This document shows positions 25,079-33,171 of a stretch of 64,000 bases of DNA, piece after piece (position 1 is the stretch's first letter; each line of letters opens with the position of its first letter). This DNA comes from CAZGHF01 sp964525595 (lineage in GTDB: Bacteria; Patescibacteriota; Minisyncoccia; UBA6257; GWB1-50-10). Under the pieces are notes generated by a model. The model made no database searches. It was given only the letters and a program-made list of their open reading frames with translations, and had not been told where the DNA came from. The DNA lies in contig CAZGHF010000001.1 in the NCBI GenBank assembly GCA_964525595.1, positions 77,113 through 141,112 of the forward strand, given 5' to 3'. A program made the translations under genes and the position numbers.

Positions 25079-25936
25079 ATGTGGATTTTTGAAAAGTTTG
25101 TGCCCTTTAGTAAGGAGTTTCAAAAGTTCGGCTTTAAAGCGCGCAAAAAACTTTACAGCGGCAGGTCTCGGCATCAAAAAATTGAGGTATTTGATCTTTA
25201 CCACTACGGGAGAGCGCTTTTTTTGGACGGTATTCTTCAAACAACTGAAAAAGATGAATTTATCTACCATGAGATGCTTTGTCAACCGCCGCTTTTTGTC
25301 CACCCCAACCCCCAAAGAGTTCTCATTATTGGCGGGGGTGATGGAGGTGCCCTTAAGGAAATATTGAAACATCCAATAAAGGAGGCATGGATGGTAGAGA
25401 TAGATAAAAAGGTAATTGAGGTTTGCCAAACTTATATTCCCTCCATCTCGAAAAAGGCATTTGAGGACAAAAGAACGCGTCTTATCATTGAAGACGCCAG
25501 GACCTTTTTAAGGAAACATAAAAACTATTTTGATGTCGTCATTCTTGACCTTTCCGACCCTGTAGGACCGGCTCAACACCTCTTTTCGTTGCCGTTTTAT
25601 AAGCTTGTGAAGCAGGCACTAAAAAGAGGTGGCGTCGTTTCTTTGCAGTCAGGTTCTTTTGGCGCCCAACCAAGGGAAGTGACTTTTATTCGGAGGCGGC
25701 TGAGCAAAATATTTCGGCATGTTGAACTGCGAAAAGCATGTATGCAGACATACCAAGGCGCGGAATTTTCCTTTACGATGGCTTCTGACTCCAACTTTAC
25801 GAAAGTAACTAAGAGGGTACTCAGTAGTCGTCTAAAAAGATTAAAATTAAACCTTCGTTACTGGTCGCCTGATGTACATTTCGCTTCGGCCGTCCTGCCC
25901 CGGTATTTGAAAGATGTAATCGCGGCTGGGAAATAA
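25079..25936 (+). CDS. speE: Spermidine synthase-like aminopropyltransferase
   Basis: 285 aa. SpeE family features: QTTEKDEFIYHEML in the N-terminal beta domain, the dcAdoMet-binding loop VLIIGGGDGGALKEIL, and the catalytic VILDLSDPVGPAQ (usually DSTDPVGPA). It transfers the aminopropyl group from decarboxylated AdoMet to putrescine. It lies 10 nt after speD, so the pair forms a polyamine operon. No putrescine-forming enzyme is in the window. Confidence 0.88.
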   Translation: MWIFEKFVPFSKEFQKFGFKARKKLYSGRSRHQKIEVFDLYHYGRALFLDGILQTTEKDEFIYHEMLCQPPLFVHPNPQRVLIIGGGDGGALKEILKHPIKEAWMVEIDKKVIEVCQTYIPSISKKAFEDKRTRLIIEDARTFLRKHKNYFDVVILDLSDPVGPAQHLFSLPFYKLVKQALKRGGVVSLQSGSFGAQPREVTFIRRRLSKIFRHVELRKACMQTYQGAEFSFTMASDSNFTKVTKRVLSSRLKRLKLNLRYWSPDVHFASAVLPRYLKDVIAAGK

Positions 25937-25992
25937 ATAGGATTCGGGCAGTCTTTCAATTTTTTCAAGATTTCGTTAATATCTAGGATTAC

Positions 25993-26063
25993 GGGCCTAT
26001 GGTCTAGTGGTACGACGCCACATTCGCATTGTGGAAACAGGAGTTCGATTCTCCTTAGGTCCA
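25993..26063 (+). tRNA. tRNA-Ala (CGC)
   Basis: 71 nt. The acceptor stem GGGCCTA/TAGGTCC contains the G3:U70 wobble pair that marks alanine tRNAs, with discriminator A. Anticodon stem CCACA/TGTGG and loop TTCGCAT give CGC. A short copy of its 3' end recurs near 26186-26203. Confidence 0.95.
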
Positions 26064-26145
26064 CGGAATATCTAACGGGATTGCGATTTTTAGCTACTCG
26101 CTTTGCTTGTAGAGAAATCGGGAACATTACTTAGATAGAGTTCGA

Positions 26146-26188
26146 CCTGCCCCGTAGTGTCCGACCATAGTCGGACTACTTCGGGGTT
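26146..26188. repeat. Inverted-repeat element, conserved arms with variable hairpin core (copy 1)
   Basis: CCTGCCCCGTAGT, a core hairpin GTCCGAC/GTCGGAC, then TACTTCGGGGTT. Read on the minus strand it matches the element at 29302-29339 in both outer blocks, but the core hairpin sequence is different. The rest of the 270-nt gap before the antiporter gene holds a partial tRNA-Ala 3' copy and a -10 box, and nothing else recognised. Confidence 0.6.
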
Positions 26189-26316
26189 CTCCCTGGGTCC
26201 ACTAAGCTTAATTTTTGGGGACCAACGCCGCACGCCGCTCACCTTCTAAAAAATTTTGTTGAGCTGGTAATCCCTTTGAATAAAGAAGGGTAACTCGCGA
26301 ATTCACTTTAGCGGTG

Positions 26317-26325
26317 TGTTATCAT
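26317..26325 (+). promoter_or_regulatory. Extended -10 box for the antiporter gene
   Basis: TGTTATCAT (TGn plus TATCAT) ends 8 nt before the ATG at 26334, which predicts a leaderless or almost leaderless mRNA. Confidence 0.5.
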
Positions 26326-26333
26326 AAAAACTA

Positions 26334-28013
26334 ATGGGAACCGGCTTAATGGAACTGGCAATTGTGGTGTTTGTGGCGGCGGCTTTAGGAATTATCGCAA
26401 GGGCGCTCCGTCAGCCGATAATTTTGGCATATCTTGCCGCCGGAATTTTAATCGCTTATTTTGATTTTTTCAATCTTGCCAATCAGGAAACTTTCCGAAT
26501 TTTTTCCGATTTGGGGATAATGTTCCTTCTTTTCCTGGTCGGTCTTGAATTAAATTACGCATCTCTCAGAATTTCCGGTAAAGCCTCGGTCTTGGTCGGT
26601 TTAGGTCAGATTGCATTTACTTTCCTCATTGGATTTTTGATTGCATCTCAAATGGGGTTTAGTTACTTCTCCTCCGCCTACATTGCAATAGCTCTTACCT
26701 TCTCAAGCACGATTATTATCGTAAAACTTCTGTCGGACAAGAAAGATTTATCCAGCCTGTATGGCCGGATAAGCATCGGTTTTCTTTTGGTTCAGGATTT
26801 CGTGGCAATTTTAATTCTAATCCTTCTTTCCAGCATTGAAACGGGCGGCACTTTAGCTTTTAGTACGCTGGTGCTCGCTGTGTTTAAAGGATTGGTATTG
26901 TTTGCCCTAGTATTTTGGCTCTCGAAGCAATTTTTCCCCTGGCTTTTTGAGAAAATTGCCCGTTCGGAAGAACTTATCTTTATTACCAGCCTTGCTTGGG
27001 TTTTTCTTTTCGCTGCTGTAATTTCTAAACTTGGCTTTTCAATTGAGATAGCCGGATTTTTGGCCGGTATTGCTCTTGCTAATTCATCAGAAAACTTTCA
27101 AATTGCAAGTCGAGTTCGGCCCTTGCGTGATTTTTTCATTCTTGTTTTCTTTGTAATCCTGGGCTCCTCCGTCATTTTTACAAATTTCAGCGGCCTTGCC
27201 TTGCCAATTGTTATCCTTTCCCTTTTCGTCTTAATTGGCAATCCTCTTATTGTTCTTATTATTATGGGAGCGATGGGTTATCGGAAGCGAACGAGTTTTC
27301 TCTCGGGTGTGACGGTTGCTCAAATCTCGGAATTCAGTTTGATCATCGCCGCTTTAGGGCTTAAACTTGGTCATATTTCGGAAGAGGTAGTTGCTCTTGT
27401 TACTGCCGTTGGTGTTCTTACTATCACCATCTCAACCTATCTTATTTTGAACGCTGAGAAAATTTTCAGGATTATTTCGGGACCGCTTTCAATTTTCGAG
27501 CGCAAGAATTTGAAAAAGGAAAGGCTTGAGAAAAAGCCTAATAAAACAATTGTTCTTATTGGTATCGGTCGGACCGGCCGGAGCATAGCTCAGAATCTTC
27601 CTAAAGACAAACTTCTTATAATTGATTTTGACCCCGAGGCGGTTGAGAAACTTTCGCGCCGCGGTTTTGAAGTTCTTTTAGGAGACATCACCGATATCGA
27701 AATTATTGAAAAGTCGAACTTAAAAGAAGCAACCTTGGTCGTCTCAACCAGCCCTGATTTCGAGAGTAATGCTACTTTACTCGAAGAGATAAGAAAATTA
27801 CCACATGCTCCTAAAATAATTGTTCGGGCAAGGACTGAGAGAGAGGCCGAGGCACTCTATGGGGCGAGCGCTGATTACGTTCTTCTGCCCCACTTTACCG
27901 CCGGCCAGTATTTAGGGAAAACAATCGCCATCGACCCGGAGATGAAAATGTTAAACCAGCTTAGAGAAAAAGATAAATCTTTACTTCGAAAAATCAATCC
28001 CGGTGATATCTAA
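26334..28013 (+). CDS. Kef-type monovalent cation/proton antiporter with RCK domain
   Basis: 559 aa. About 12 membrane helices (1-390) have CPA2/KefB features: LGIIARALRQPIILAYLAAG, FLLFLVGLELNY, FLLVQDF and AQISEFSLIIAALGL. A cytoplasmic TrkA-N (RCK) domain begins at about 400 with the dinucleotide loop VLIGIGRTGRSIAQNL. It exchanges Na+ or K+ for protons, gated by NAD(H) or another ligand. Its last 20 nt overlap the end of the convergent gene. Confidence 0.88.
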   Translation: MGTGLMELAIVVFVAAALGIIARALRQPIILAYLAAGILIAYFDFFNLANQETFRIFSDLGIMFLLFLVGLELNYASLRISGKASVLVGLGQIAFTFLIGFLIASQMGFSYFSSAYIAIALTFSSTIIIVKLLSDKKDLSSLYGRISIGFLLVQDFVAILILILLSSIETGGTLAFSTLVLAVFKGLVLFALVFWLSKQFFPWLFEKIARSEELIFITSLAWVFLFAAVISKLGFSIEIAGFLAGIALANSSENFQIASRVRPLRDFFILVFFVILGSSVIFTNFSGLALPIVILSLFVLIGNPLIVLIIMGAMGYRKRTSFLSGVTVAQISEFSLIIAALGLKLGHISEEVVALVTAVGVLTITISTYLILNAEKIFRIISGPLSIFERKNLKKERLEKKPNKTIVLIGIGRTGRSIAQNLPKDKLLIIDFDPEAVEKLSRRGFEVLLGDITDIEIIEKSNLKEATLVVSTSPDFESNATLLEEIRKLPHAPKIIVRARTEREAEALYGASADYVLLPHFTAGQYLGKTIAIDPEMKMLNQLREKDKSLLRKINPGDI

Positions 28014-28404
28014 GATAGAAAGCAATAGCGCTTCCTCCTAACATGTCAGCAATTAAATCCAATAGGGTATCAAGCGGCGGTCCTTGAAAATTAATCAGGT
28101 AATAGTGCTCAACCGCAAATTCAAAGATTTCCCAGGCTACCCCGACTGCAAAAACAATGAGAATAAGAGAGAGTATTAATTTTTTAAACCCTAAGCTTCC
28201 AAGAGAAGAAACAAAGGTAAAAGCGGCAAGAGCGACCCAGGTGCCGCCGATAAAGTGGACAATAAAGTCAAAGAAAGGGTAAAGATTGTACCAGTTATAG
28301 AACAAGCCCAGAAAATGACCCAAAATAAGAGCTAGACTTGCGGTGATAAACTCTATTTCAGTGTTTTTCTGCCTGTGGAAATGTTTGTTGTTTATATCTG
28401 TCAT
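27994..28404 (-). CDS. DUF2238/YjdF-like membrane protein
   Basis: 136 aa with about four membrane helices. Conserved acidic and aromatic spots of the YjdF group are present: NLYPFFDFIVHFIGGTW, GVAWEIFEF and DTLLDLIADMLGG. Function is unknown; the conserved Asp/Glu/His inside the membrane suggest a metal site or catalysis, which is inference. A TATTAT -10 box (28418-28413) lies 8 nt before the ATG. Confidence 0.75.
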   Translation of the reverse strand: MTDINNKHFHRQKNTEIEFITASLALILGHFLGLFYNWYNLYPFFDFIVHFIGGTWVALAAFTFVSSLGSLGFKKLILSLILIVFAVGVAWEIFEFAVEHYYLINFQGPPLDTLLDLIADMLGGSAIAFYLRYHRD

Positions 28405-28513
28405 GATTGTTTATAATAATACCAAAGCATTAAAGCTAAAAGGTCGATAGTTAATGATAAATTGCTAATGACAGGCGGCTAATAACTTGTCATTAGTCAT
28501 AAGTTATTTAAGT

Positions 28514-29197
28514 ATGGTTATCCAAGATTGGGTATCGGTTATTGTAGGATCCCTGCAGAGTCTTTGGGTTGCTTCAGTGGGTGTTTTAGGCGACATTGTG
28601 GGTGCGCTTATCGTTCTAATTATCGGTCTTATCGTCGCTTCCGGCTTGGGCACTTTGGTTGAGAGAGTAATCGCGACTATCAAGCTCGATAAACTTCTTA
28701 CCAGTCTCGGCATTGAAGAATATTTTGAAAGAGCGGGACTCACTATAAACAGCGGTAAATTCTTGGGAAAGTTGGTTTACTGGTTCTTGGTAGTAGTCTT
28801 CCTTTTGGCAGCTACTGACATTCTTGGGCTTTTCACCCTATCCAGCTTCTTAAGGGATATTGCGGCCTTTATCGGTAGGAATGTAATTGGTGCAGTCCTT
28901 ATAATGCTGGCAGCAGTTGTGCTCGGGAATTTCCTCCGCAACCTTGTCAAGGCTTCTGTAAAGAGTGCCAAGCTTCACGCTGCGAACTTTTTGGGTTCGC
29001 TTACGTGGTGGGCGGTGGTTATCTTCGGTTTCTTTGCGGCTCTCTCCCAACTCGGCGTCGCCGTTACTATCCTTAATTCTTTAGTGACTGGATTTGTGGC
29101 GATGCTCGCTCTTGCCGGCGGTATTGCTTTCGGTCTGGGCGGTAAAGAGTATGCAACACATCTTATAAGCAAGTTAAGAGAGCATACTGAAAGATAG
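28514..29197 (+). CDS. TM-helix-repeat membrane protein related to mechanosensitive channels
   Basis: About 227 aa from the ATG; a TTG at 28487 would add nine residues. Several membrane helices include the conserved TM-helix repeat (VVLGNFLRNLVK, and MLALAGGIAFGLGGKEYATH at the end), which resembles the pore-lining helix of MscS proteins. The MscS beta domain is absent. Such CmpX-like proteins are thought to respond to membrane stress. A strong terminator follows. Confidence 0.75.
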   Translation: MVIQDWVSVIVGSLQSLWVASVGVLGDIVGALIVLIIGLIVASGLGTLVERVIATIKLDKLLTSLGIEEYFERAGLTINSGKFLGKLVYWFLVVVFLLAATDILGLFTLSSFLRDIAAFIGRNVIGAVLIMLAAVVLGNFLRNLVKASVKSAKLHAANFLGSLTWWAVVIFGFFAALSQLGVAVTILNSLVTGFVAMLALAGGIAFGLGGKEYATHLISKLREHTER

Positions 29198-29220
29198 ACA
29201 AGATTGTCGAAGTACTAAAA

Positions 29221-29261
29221 AGCAAACACTCCGATTCTTTCGGGGTGTTTGCTTTTTTTTT
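29221..29261. terminator. Strong rho-independent terminator
   Basis: A 14-bp stem (arms 29221-29234 and 29240-29253) with a short loop is followed by nine T on the plus strand; A-runs on the other side could let it act for both strands. It ends the TM-helix gene and isolates rplU. Confidence 0.9.
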
Positions 29262-29284
29262 AGAGGCGTAGTATATTTCAGTTC

Positions 29285-29347
29285 ATGTTTGCGGTTATTG
29301 AAACCCCGAAGTATGCGCTCTGCGCAACTACGGGGCAGGCGGGATAA
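29285..29347 (+). CDS. 20-aa leader ORF that mimics the L21 N-terminus
   Basis: ATG at 29285 opens MFAVIETPKYALCATTGQAG. Its first codons (MFAVIET) copy the start of L21 (MIFAVIET) encoded 78 nt downstream, with different synonymous codons. The match breaks exactly where an inverted-repeat element begins. It may be a leader peptide, or the relic of an interrupted older rplU start. Translation is not shown. Confidence 0.4.
   Translation: MFAVIETPKYALCATTGQAG
29302..29339. repeat. Inverted-repeat element, conserved arms with variable hairpin core (copy 2)
   Basis: AACCCCGAAGTA, core hairpin TGCGC/GCGCA, then ACTACGGGGCAGG. The outer blocks are the reverse complement of the element at 26146-26188; the core differs. 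It lies within the leader ORF before rplU. A related ACGGGGCAGGC string closes the window near 63985-63998. Confidence 0.6.
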
Positions 29348-29362
29348 ATTTATAACAAAGCT

Positions 29363-29674
29363 ATGATATTTGCAGTAATTGAAACAGGTGGTAAACAATA
29401 CAAAGTTTCTCCCGGTGACAAATTGAAAATTGAGAAGCTTGAGAACAAGGAAGGTGAGACAGTTTCTTTCGATAAGGTTCTCTTAAAAAGTGACGGCGAA
29501 GCCACAGAAATTGGCACGCCTTATCTCTCCGGTGCCCGCGTTGAGGCGAAGGTTTTGAATTCAGGGAAAGATAAGAAAAAAATCGTCTTTAAGTATGCTT
29601 CTAAAACCCGCTATCGCAAGAAAAAGGGCCACCGCCAGCCCTTCACCGAGATTGAAATCGTAAAAATTTCTTAA
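29363..29674 (+). CDS. rplU: 50S ribosomal protein L21
   Basis: 103 aa, the usual length of bL21. Start MIFAVIETGGKQYKV and tail TRYRKKKGHRQPFTEIEI are diagnostic. It binds 23S rRNA. The gene stands alone here, without rpmA (L27) after it. A TATAAC box lies 6 nt before the ATG. The 5' region holds a decoy start and a repeat element, so initiation here may be regulated. Confidence 0.95.
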   Translation: MIFAVIETGGKQYKVSPGDKLKIEKLENKEGETVSFDKVLLKSDGEATEIGTPYLSGARVEAKVLNSGKDKKKIVFKYASKTRYRKKKGHRQPFTEIEIVKIS

Positions 29675-30291
29675 TTTCTTCTCTCAAGAGCAGAAGACAG
29701 CGTTTCTTCGTCTGCGAATTCTATCTCGCCGCCGGTCGGAATTCCCCGGCCGAGGCGGGTTATTTTTTCCGCATAACCGTTGAGCTCCTTCCGGAGGAGA
29801 TCGGAGGTAAAATTTCCGAAAGCAGTCGGGTTCAGGGCGAGAATTATTTCTTTTGCCTTGCCTTGTCCTGAACCAGTCGAAGGGTCGCCTAAGTCGCGCT
29901 TGACCCTTTCTTTTAAGTGCTTGATTCGGAGTTTGTGACTACTGCTTAAACCCTCTCTTTCATTTAATTCACCGATTATCAGGTAGTGTCCTTGGAAACT
30001 TCCTGTTTTTTCAATCGAAAGAAGGTCGGTGTCTTTCTCAAGGATTGCAATTAGGCTTTTATCTCTTTTTTCATCGGAACAGATTGAACAGAGGTGGCCG
30101 CTGCTTTTTAAGAAAAAACAATTTGGGCAGCGACTTACTTTTTTAAGGTTGCCTAGAGCACTCTCCAGCTCTTTGAGACTGTTTTTATCAAGATTGGAAA
30201 GATAAAAAGAAAGTCGGGTTGCCATTCGAGGACCGATGGCCGGCAGGCGCGAAAAAACCTCTATAAATTTTTTAATCGGTTCTGGTAGCAT
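29671..30291 (-). CDS. recR: Recombination protein RecR
   Basis: 206 aa. Order of domains: helix-hairpin-helix (FSRLPAIGPRMATRLSFYL), zinc finger CPNC/CSIC, Toprim domain (DLLSIEKTGSFQGHYLIIGE) and C-terminal Walker-B-like ITRLGRGIPTGGEIEF. RecR loads RecA in gap repair together with RecO/RecF. An extra stretch DPSTGSGQGK interrupts the Toprim region and is encoded by a dispersed repeat. The stop overlaps the end of rplU (convergent). The start codon lies at the edge of a long inverted repeat. Confidence 0.92.
   Translation of the reverse strand: MLPEPIKKFIEVFSRLPAIGPRMATRLSFYLSNLDKNSLKELESALGNLKKVSRCPNCFFLKSSGHLCSICSDEKRDKSLIAILEKDTDLLSIEKTGSFQGHYLIIGELNEREGLSSSHKLRIKHLKERVKRDLGDPSTGSGQGKAKEIILALNPTAFGNFTSDLLRKELNGYAEKITRLGRGIPTGGEIEFADEETLSSALERRN
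29861..29888. repeat. Repeat inserted in frame within recR
   Basis: On the minus strand CCTTCGACTGGTTCAGGACA adds DPSTGSGQG in frame. Short GC-rich sequences of the form TTCGACnnGnTCAGG are a common dispersed repeat type in bacterial genomes; here it has entered a core repair gene without breaking it. Confidence 0.5.
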
Positions 30292-30426
30292 CCCTCACCC
30301 TTCAGAGATTGCGCTTTCGAAAAAGCGGCAGTCTTTGTTTAACGTGAACCTTTGAAAAGTTTTAAATCTTAGAGTTATCATTGTCTTTCAGTTAATTTAG
30401 CTTTTTATCTTTGAAGGGTGAGGGAT
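30290..30426 (-). promoter_or_regulatory. 137-nt inverted-repeat leader ending at the recR start codon
   Basis: Perfect 15-bp arms (ATCCCTCACCCTTCA at 30290-30304 and its complement at 30412-30426) enclose 107 nt between dnaB and recR. On the minus strand the 3' arm ends GGGAT and the next base makes GGGATG, the recR start. Pairing would hide the purine-rich ribosome-binding region and the ATG. It matches the layout and size of the element at 34220-34355 but not its sequence. Confidence 0.5.
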
Positions 30427-31775
30427 TATTTCTCAAGTATGTGTTTCGTGTCAATGTTCCGGAAGGTGACTTTTTCCGGGTCAAATCTTAATTTGACTGT
30501 GCCTAAGGGACCATTTCGGTGTTTGGCAATTATAATTTCCACTATGTTTTGTTCTTCTTCCGGTACGTCAATGGCGCCGCGGTCCTTGCGATAGAGAAAG
30601 AGCACAACGTCGGCGTCTTGTTCAAGCGAGCCAGATTCCCGCAGGTCGGAGAGTCGGGGCACCTTACCTTCTCTTTGGTCAACTGCTCTTGAGAGCTGGG
30701 AGACGGCAAGAATGGGAATGGAGAGTTCCCGGGCAAGCGATTTCAGACCGCGGGATATCTCGGTAACCTGATGAACCATGCTCTCCGAACCAGTTCGCGG
30801 CCGGATAAGCTGAAGATAGTCGACAATCAGCATATCAAGGCCGTGCTCAATTTGGAGTCGCCTTGCCATGCCGCGCATCTGAAGAATGTTTGGTGAAGGA
30901 GAGTCATCAATGAAAAGCTTAGTTTTTGAAATTTCATCAAGAGCTTGCTGAATAAGGGCAAATTCCATGTCATCACTTAGGCGGCCTGTTCGAAGACGCC
31001 AGAGCGGAATCTGAGCTTGAGTCGCAATTAGGCGGTCAATTACTTGGTCACGAGACATCTCTAAAGAGAAAATGCCGATTGTCTGACCGTGAAGGGCGGC
31101 TTGTCTTGCAATATCGAGAGCGAAGGTTGTTTTTCCGAAAGAAGGACGGGCGCCGACAATTATGAGATCCGATTTCTGAAACCCGGAGAGAATGTTATCA
31201 ATGCCGTGGAAATAAGTTGGGGTTCCACGAAGTTTTTTGCCTTCACCGCGATGGAGATTTTCCAGTCTTTCGTAAGCAACAGGCAGTTCGTCTTTAACGT
31301 GAACAAATTTCTGGGTTTTTGAACGGCTGGATATGTTAAAAACTCTTTCTTCCACTTTGTCGAGGAGTGATTCAAAATCGTCGTGATTAAGAGCTTGTTC
31401 GTTTATTTCCGATGAAGCCTGGATGAGTTCGCGGCGGACCCGATTTTCCCGGACAATGTTAGCATAGTGTTCGATGTGAGCTGAAGTAGGGACGATACTT
31501 ACCAGTTCCGTAAGGTAATCAGCGCCGCCGATTCCGGCAAGCCTTTTTTTCTCTTTGAGACGGGTTGAAACCGTGAGGATATCAATCGGTTCGCCTTTCT
31601 CGAAAAGTTCCACCGTCGATTCATATATTTCCTGATGGTGAGGGTGATAGAAATCCCGGGAATCGAGAATGTCAATTACTTTCAGGATTGCATTTTTGTC
31701 GATGAGAATGGCGCCCAAAACGGAGCGTTCAGCTTCTAGGTCCTGAGGCGGGATTTTTGGATTGGTTTTTGGCAT
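30426..31775 (-). CDS. dnaB: Replicative DNA helicase DnaB
   Basis: 449 aa. The N-terminal DnaB domain (PPQDLEAERSVLGAIL) is followed by the RecA-like core with Walker A GARPSFGKTT (208-217), SLEMSRDQVIDRL, Walker B MLIVDYLQLI and RESGSLEQDADVV. It is the hexameric helicase at the fork. There is no intein. Its first 47 nt overlap the 3' end of cysS in another frame, and it is the last gene of a three-gene minus-strand run. Confidence 0.95.
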   Translation of the reverse strand: MPKTNPKIPPQDLEAERSVLGAILIDKNAILKVIDILDSRDFYHPHHQEIYESTVELFEKGEPIDILTVSTRLKEKKRLAGIGGADYLTELVSIVPTSAHIEHYANIVRENRVRRELIQASSEINEQALNHDDFESLLDKVEERVFNISSRSKTQKFVHVKDELPVAYERLENLHRGEGKKLRGTPTYFHGIDNILSGFQKSDLIIVGARPSFGKTTFALDIARQAALHGQTIGIFSLEMSRDQVIDRLIATQAQIPLWRLRTGRLSDDMEFALIQQALDEISKTKLFIDDSPSPNILQMRGMARRLQIEHGLDMLIVDYLQLIRPRTGSESMVHQVTEISRGLKSLARELSIPILAVSQLSRAVDQREGKVPRLSDLRESGSLEQDADVVLFLYRKDRGAIDVPEEEQNIVEIIIAKHRNGPLGTVKLRFDPEKVTFRNIDTKHILEK

Positions 31776-33171
31776 GGTTTTTAGGGAGGATAAGAGGCCC
31801 TAAGGGCGTATCTTCTACCTCATATCCTAACACCCGGATTTTTTTTCTCAAGACGTCGGCCTTACTAAACTGTTTATTGACTCTTAATAACTCCCGTTTG
31901 TCGGCTAACTTCTTTATTTCCGCAGGTATTTTCGGGAGCGATATACTGAATCCAAACATATGCAATATCTTCGTCAGACTTACGTGGAGTCTTGTAACGT
32001 CTTCTTTGGAAATAGCGAACGGTTCAAAAAGATGCTTTTGGATGGGTTCCATAGCATAAACGGATAGGGCGGCGAGAGCATCGGGAGTATTAAAATCATT
32101 TTCCAGCGCATTATGAAATTCTCTTTCCCACATCTGCCAAGAGTGAAAGTAATTTGTTTTTTTCCATTTCTTTTGTTTTCGGGCAACAAATTCAAGTCGG
32201 GTGATAAAATTCATTATGTTGTTGTACATATGAACTGCTTCTGCAACAGTCGCTTTATTGTAATCCAGCGGGGATCGGTAATGGCGTTGTAACACCATCA
32301 TTCGCAGCACATCCGGCGAGTGCTTTTTCAAGAAATCGCGGATAGTTGTAAAGTTTTTCAAACTCTTCGACATTTTTTGTCCATTAACTGTCAGGAAACC
32401 GGTATGCATCCAGACTTTTACGAAAGGTTTTTTTCCGGAAGCGGCTTCCTGCTGGGCGATTTCCGCTTCGTGGTGGGGGAATTTTAAATCAAGTGAACCA
32501 CCGTGGAGTTCATACTGCGGTCCGAAAAATTTTTCTGAAATTGCCGTGTCTTCAATGTGCCAGCCCGGCCTTCCTTTTCCGAGTGGCGTGTTCCACGCCG
32601 GTTCGCCGGGTTCGGAAAATTTCCAGAGTGCGAAGTCGCCTTTGTTCCTTTTGTTTGCCGACTCGTCAATGCGGGAGACCGCATCCTCGGCTTGCAGCGC
32701 CGTTCGCCCGGAAAGTTTTCCGTAATCTTTGAATTTTTTGATGTTGAAATAATAACCGTCGGCCGCCTCGTACGCGTAACCTTTCTTTATAAGGGTTTGA
32801 ACCTGGACGGTTATCTCGGGAATGACCTCCGTCGCTCGCGCGTAGCGGTTCACCGAAGTGGCATTGATATCTTTCATATCCTCCCGGTATCTCTTCTCAA
32901 AATAACGGGCAAGAGAAAGTGGCTTCTTTTTTTCCTTCCGAGCCCGGGTGATTATCTTGTCGTCTATATCGGTGATGTTCTGCAAGTATTCAACTTTATA
33001 ATCCCGACTTCTTAAGTAGCGGACAAAGATGTCGAAGGCAAGATAGGTCCGGGCGTGGCCGATGTGGGCGTCGTCGTAAACTGTTGGTCCACAGACAAAG
33101 AGCCGCAGATTTTGCCTCCGGGGTTTTGTAATTTTCTCTTTTTTACGGGAGAGAGAGTTATATAACTTCAT
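31729..33171 (-). CDS. cysS: Cysteine--tRNA ligase
   Basis: 480 aa. Class I synthetase with Cys at 27 in FVCGPTVYDDAHIGHA (zinc ligand and HIGH at 36-39), WHIEDTAI and KMSKS at 266-270. The zinc-site segment HGGSLDLKFPHHEAEIAQ is complete. It charges tRNA-Cys. Its ATG overlaps the stop of the secreted-protein gene upstream by one base, and its end runs 47 nt into dnaB. Confidence 0.95.
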   Translation of the reverse strand: MKLYNSLSRKKEKITKPRRQNLRLFVCGPTVYDDAHIGHARTYLAFDIFVRYLRSRDYKVEYLQNITDIDDKIITRARKEKKKPLSLARYFEKRYREDMKDINATSVNRYARATEVIPEITVQVQTLIKKGYAYEAADGYYFNIKKFKDYGKLSGRTALQAEDAVSRIDESANKRNKGDFALWKFSEPGEPAWNTPLGKGRPGWHIEDTAISEKFFGPQYELHGGSLDLKFPHHEAEIAQQEAASGKKPFVKVWMHTGFLTVNGQKMSKSLKNFTTIRDFLKKHSPDVLRMMVLQRHYRSPLDYNKATVAEAVHMYNNIMNFITRLEFVARKQKKWKKTNYFHSWQMWEREFHNALENDFNTPDALAALSVYAMEPIQKHLFEPFAISKEDVTRLHVSLTKILHMFGFSISLPKIPAEIKKLADKRELLRVNKQFSKADVLRKKIRVLGYEVEDTPLGPLILPKNHAKNQSKNPASGPRS

